Below, piece by piece: positions 61,944 to 64,000 of a DNA stretch of 64,000 nucleotides. The translations under genes were made by a program, and so were the position numbers. Under the pieces are notes generated by a model, which was not told the origin of the DNA, did not search any database, and saw nothing but the letters and a program-made list of their open reading frames with translations. The stretch covers positions 1 through 64,000 of the forward strand of contig NZ_QNSB01000009.1 in assembly GCF_003315415.1 (NCBI RefSeq). Direction: 5' to 3'. The stretch comes from Brevibacterium sanguinis (GTDB taxonomy: Bacteria > Actinomycetota > Actinomycetes > Actinomycetales > Brevibacteriaceae). Numbering within the stretch: position 1 is the stretch's first letter; every line of letters begins with the position of its first letter.

Positions 61944-61985
61944 CGACGGCGGGTCCCCCTCCCGGGAGATGAGGACCCGCCGTCG
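61944..61985 (-). terminator. Hairpin terminator after the aldehyde dehydrogenase gene
   Basis: A 13-bp perfect stem (CGACGGCGGGTCC and its complement) with a 16-base loop begins 22 bases past the leftward stop. No U tract is seen. Confidence 0.65.
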
Positions 61986-62006
61986 CCCCGGCTCTGTGGC
62001 GTCGGA

Positions 62007-63491
62007 TCAGCTCTGGGCGATCCAGACGGTCATCGCCTCCTGGTAGGTGTCGAGCGATTCCGGTCCATTGTCCCGGCCCCAGAATCCCGATTGGCGCATC
62101 CCGCCGAAGGGCGTCGCCACGGTGCCCTCACTGTAGCCGTTGATCGCCAGTGTGCCGACCCTGATCAGGTCTGTCCACCGCTTCACCTGTCCGATGTCCT
62201 CGCACCAGACGGTCGACGCGAGTCCGTAGGGCTCGTCGTTGATCAGGCGTGCGGCCTCGTCCCGGGTCTCGACGCGGATGAGCTGGGTGACGGGACCGAA
62301 GATCTCTCCGCAGCCGAGCTCGGAATCGGCGGGGACGCCTTCGAGGACGGTCACCGGACACCAGGTGCCGGCCTGGGGAACCTCCGGGGACTGATAGACG
62401 ACGGTTGCGCCCTTGGTCACGGCTTCCTCGACCCAGGAGTTGATCCGCTGGTGGGCCCTGGCGTTGATGACCGGGCCGATGTCGGTGCCATCCTCCAGCG
62501 GGTCGCCCACGGTGATCTCGGCAGCGGCTGCCGCGAGGGCGTCGCGGAACTCGGCGCAGCGGTCCTCGCCGCCGACGAAGATCACGCGGGAGGAGGCCGT
62601 GCAGTTCTGTCCGCTGACACCGAAAGCGGCACCGGCGATGTCGGCGGCGATCGCCTCGTAATCCGAGGCATGCTCGTCGTCGATGATGTAGCCGGCGCGG
62701 CCGCCGAGCTCGAGGGAGACCTTCTTGAGGTTCGACTTCGCCGAGTTCTCCAGCACCTTACGCCCGGATGGGCCGGAACCGGTGAACGTGATGACGTCGA
62801 TGTCCGGGTGCATGCCGAGTGCCTGGCCGACGGTGGCTCCGACGCCGGTGACGACGTTGACGATCCCATCGGGGACGCCCGCCTCGGTGGCGAGCCGGGC
62901 AAAGTACAGGGCGCTGAGGGTCGAGTCCTCCGAGGGCTTGATGACCATCGCGTTGCCTGCGGCCAGCGCGGGGCCGACCTTCCAGCCGAGCATCGCGATC
63001 GGGAAGTTCCACGGCAGCACTGCGGCGACCACGCCGATCGGGACCTTCTTCACCCAGCCGAATCCGGAGCTGTCCTGCAGATAGCGGCCCTCGTAGCTGC
63101 TGATGAGGTCGGCGTGGAAGCGGATGTTGGCGACGACGTCGGGGACGTCCTCGGCCACGCTTCCGGCGAACACCTTGCCCGCCTCGACGGCGTCGAGATA
63201 GGCGATGACCTCGGCGCGCTCGTCGACGAGGTCGGCCAACCGGCGGAGGATCGCTGCGCGCTGCTCTCCGTCACGGGCCCAGTCCCCGGTGGCGAACGCC
63301 GAGCGGGCGGCGGCGACGGCCGCATCGACCTGTGCGTCGGTGGCCTGGCTCAGGGTGCCCAGGGTCTCCCCTGTCGACGGGGAGACGATGTCGATCGGCT
63401 CACCCTCACCGGAGACGAAGCCGCCGTCCGAATAGATCCCCCGGTTGCCACCGAGCAGGTCCTCAAGTGCCTTCCTGCCGTTCTCAAACAT
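62007..63491 (-). CDS. NAD(P)-dependent aldehyde dehydrogenase
   Basis: This 494-residue enzyme has the aldehyde dehydrogenase signatures: LPWNFPIAMLGWKVGPALAAG with the catalytic asparagine, the glutamate in SLELGGRAGYI and the nucleophile cysteine in GQNCTASSRVIF. Note that the usual LELGGK has Arg instead of Lys. The end MRQSGFWGRDNG is typical of betaine/aminoaldehyde types. Its start overlaps the stop of the DapA-like gene by eight bases. Such pairs occur in hydroxyproline and sugar-acid routes, where a dehydratase forms alpha-ketoglutarate semialdehyde, so that is one possible substrate. Confidence 0.9.
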   Translation of the reverse strand: MFENGRKALEDLLGGNRGIYSDGGFVSGEGEPIDIVSPSTGETLGTLSQATDAQVDAAVAAARSAFATGDWARDGEQRAAILRRLADLVDERAEVIAYLDAVEAGKVFAGSVAEDVPDVVANIRFHADLISSYEGRYLQDSSGFGWVKKVPIGVVAAVLPWNFPIAMLGWKVGPALAAGNAMVIKPSEDSTLSALYFARLATEAGVPDGIVNVVTGVGATVGQALGMHPDIDVITFTGSGPSGRKVLENSAKSNLKKVSLELGGRAGYIIDDEHASDYEAIAADIAGAAFGVSGQNCTASSRVIFVGGEDRCAEFRDALAAAAAEITVGDPLEDGTDIGPVINARAHQRINSWVEEAVTKGATVVYQSPEVPQAGTWCPVTVLEGVPADSELGCGEIFGPVTQLIRVETRDEAARLINDEPYGLASTVWCEDIGQVKRWTDLIRVGTLAINGYSEGTVATPFGGMRQSGFWGRDNGPESLDTYQEAMTVWIAQS

Positions 63492-64000
63492 GAGCAGTGC
63501 TCCTCTCGAGTTCGTCGATCGCGGCGAGCAGGGTCTCGACCGCGTGCGTGTCGGCGGTGGGCAGCGGCAGACGGACAGGGCCCTGTTCGGAGCCGCGTCG
63601 GCTCAGTGCCTGCTTGATGAGGGAGATGAACGCGGAGCTGCCTTCGATCTGGCCGAGGGCTCCGCCGAGGCGGTTCCACAGGGACACGGCCTCGGACCAG
63701 TCCCCCGCCGCGGCGAGGTCCCACAGCCGCTGACAGGGTTCGGGGAGCAGCCACGCCGAGGCGGCTACCCAGCCGCTCGCGCCCTGGGTGAAGCCTTCGA
63801 GAGCGATCCCGTCGGCGCCGACGAACACCTCGACATCATCGCCGAGCGCCTCCCGCAGCTCACGGACCCGGGTGGCCTCTCCCGAGGTCTCCTTCACGCT
63901 CCAGAACGTGCCCGTGTCCCCCAGCTGGGCAAGGTCGGCCGGGAGCAGATCGGTGCCGGTGGAGTGCGGGTTGTTGTAGACCATGACCGGCAGTGGCGAG
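63484..64000 (-). CDS. DapA/DHDPS-family lyase or dehydratase, C-terminal part
   Basis: The last 171 residues of a dihydrodipicolinate synthase-family protein are present, and the gene runs off the right edge. The segment MVYNNPHSTG holds the conserved tyrosine and WSVKETSGE holds the Schiff-base lysine, so it is an active-site-complete class I aldolase fold as far as visible. The family includes keto-deoxy-sugar-acid dehydratases, hydroxyproline-pathway deaminases and N-acetylneuraminate lyases. Coupling to an aldehyde dehydrogenase favours a dehydratase that makes an aldehyde. The N-terminal half is outside the window. Confidence 0.85.
   Translation of the reverse strand, partial: SPLPVMVYNNPHSTGTDLLPADLAQLGDTGTFWSVKETSGEATRVRELREALGDDVEVFVGADGIALEGFTQGASGWVAASAWLLPEPCQRLWDLAAAGDWSEAVSLWNRLGGALGQIEGSSAFISLIKQALSRRGSEQGPVRLPLPTADTHAVETLLAAIDELERSTAHV

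Overview
The window is GC-rich throughout (about two thirds G+C by eye), with dense gene packing, many ATGA/GTGA overlaps, GTG and TTG starts, and a DtxR/IdeR-type iron box. This points to a high-GC actinomycete; Brevibacterium or a relative is my best guess, but it is not proven by any marker here. There are no rRNA or tRNA genes, no insertion sequence and no CRISPR array. Most of the window is accessory catabolism: transporter, hydrolase and regulator modules, each with its own one-component regulator.

Region by region. 1-2.5 kb: a partial 3-hydroxyacyl-CoA/carnitine dehydrogenase-like gene starting at a perfect 77-bp fold-back that looks like a contig-end artefact, then an amidohydrolase, a broken MFS transporter and a hypothetical protein. 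2.5-10 kb: an IclR regulator and a leftward operon for an unrecognised 861-residue protein, an M19-like dipeptidase and a polar-amino-acid-type ABC importer. 10.3-21 kb: an M20 amidohydrolase, then glycerate kinase, SLC13 permease and a HAMP sensor without a phosphoacceptor domain, followed by a C4 sugar-acid module (GntP permease, DUF1537 kinase, PdxA2, DeoR regulator). 21-27.4 kb: nitrilase-type amidase, GntR regulator, MHS-type MFS and DUF2848 protein; then an ECF sigma factor with a small zinc anti-sigma protein, a divergent DoxX-like protein and an MDR oxidoreductase.

27.7-39.1 kb: a peptide-use locus of somewhat lower G+C. It holds an amidohydrolase, a DUF885 metallopeptidase, a leaderless-type S10 serine carboxypeptidase, a complete Opp/Dpp-type importer with lipoprotein, and an RpiR regulator with three GTTGCAAC-like boxes. 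39.2-43 kb: an Mre11/Rad50-like pair without a zinc hook. 43.2-47.4 kb: a siderophore importer (ATPase, lipoprotein, fused permease) under a DtxR-like box. 47.5-52.7 kb: urea transporter, amino-acid permease, YtcJ-type amidohydrolase and TetR regulator with a 30-bp operator-like palindrome.

52.7-57.7 kb: AraC regulator, DUF899 protein, two DHFR/RibD-fold reductases, small membrane protein, GlxA-type regulator and VOC protein. 57.7-61.9 kb: an AAA ATPase with a winged-helix C-terminus behind CCGTAT iterons, and a sodium:solute symporter with a tiny membrane partner and a coupled hypothetical gene. 62-64 kb: an aldehyde dehydrogenase and a DapA-like enzyme that runs off the window.

The best leads are non-coding and regulatory: paired ECF promoters at 25.3-25.4 kb, the CCGTAT iterons at 58.9 kb, the 26-bp palindrome at 21.95 kb and the RpiR boxes at 38.2 kb. 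Among proteins, the 861-residue unknown and the sensor lacking a phosphoacceptor stand out. All family assignments were made by reading motifs; no database search was run.
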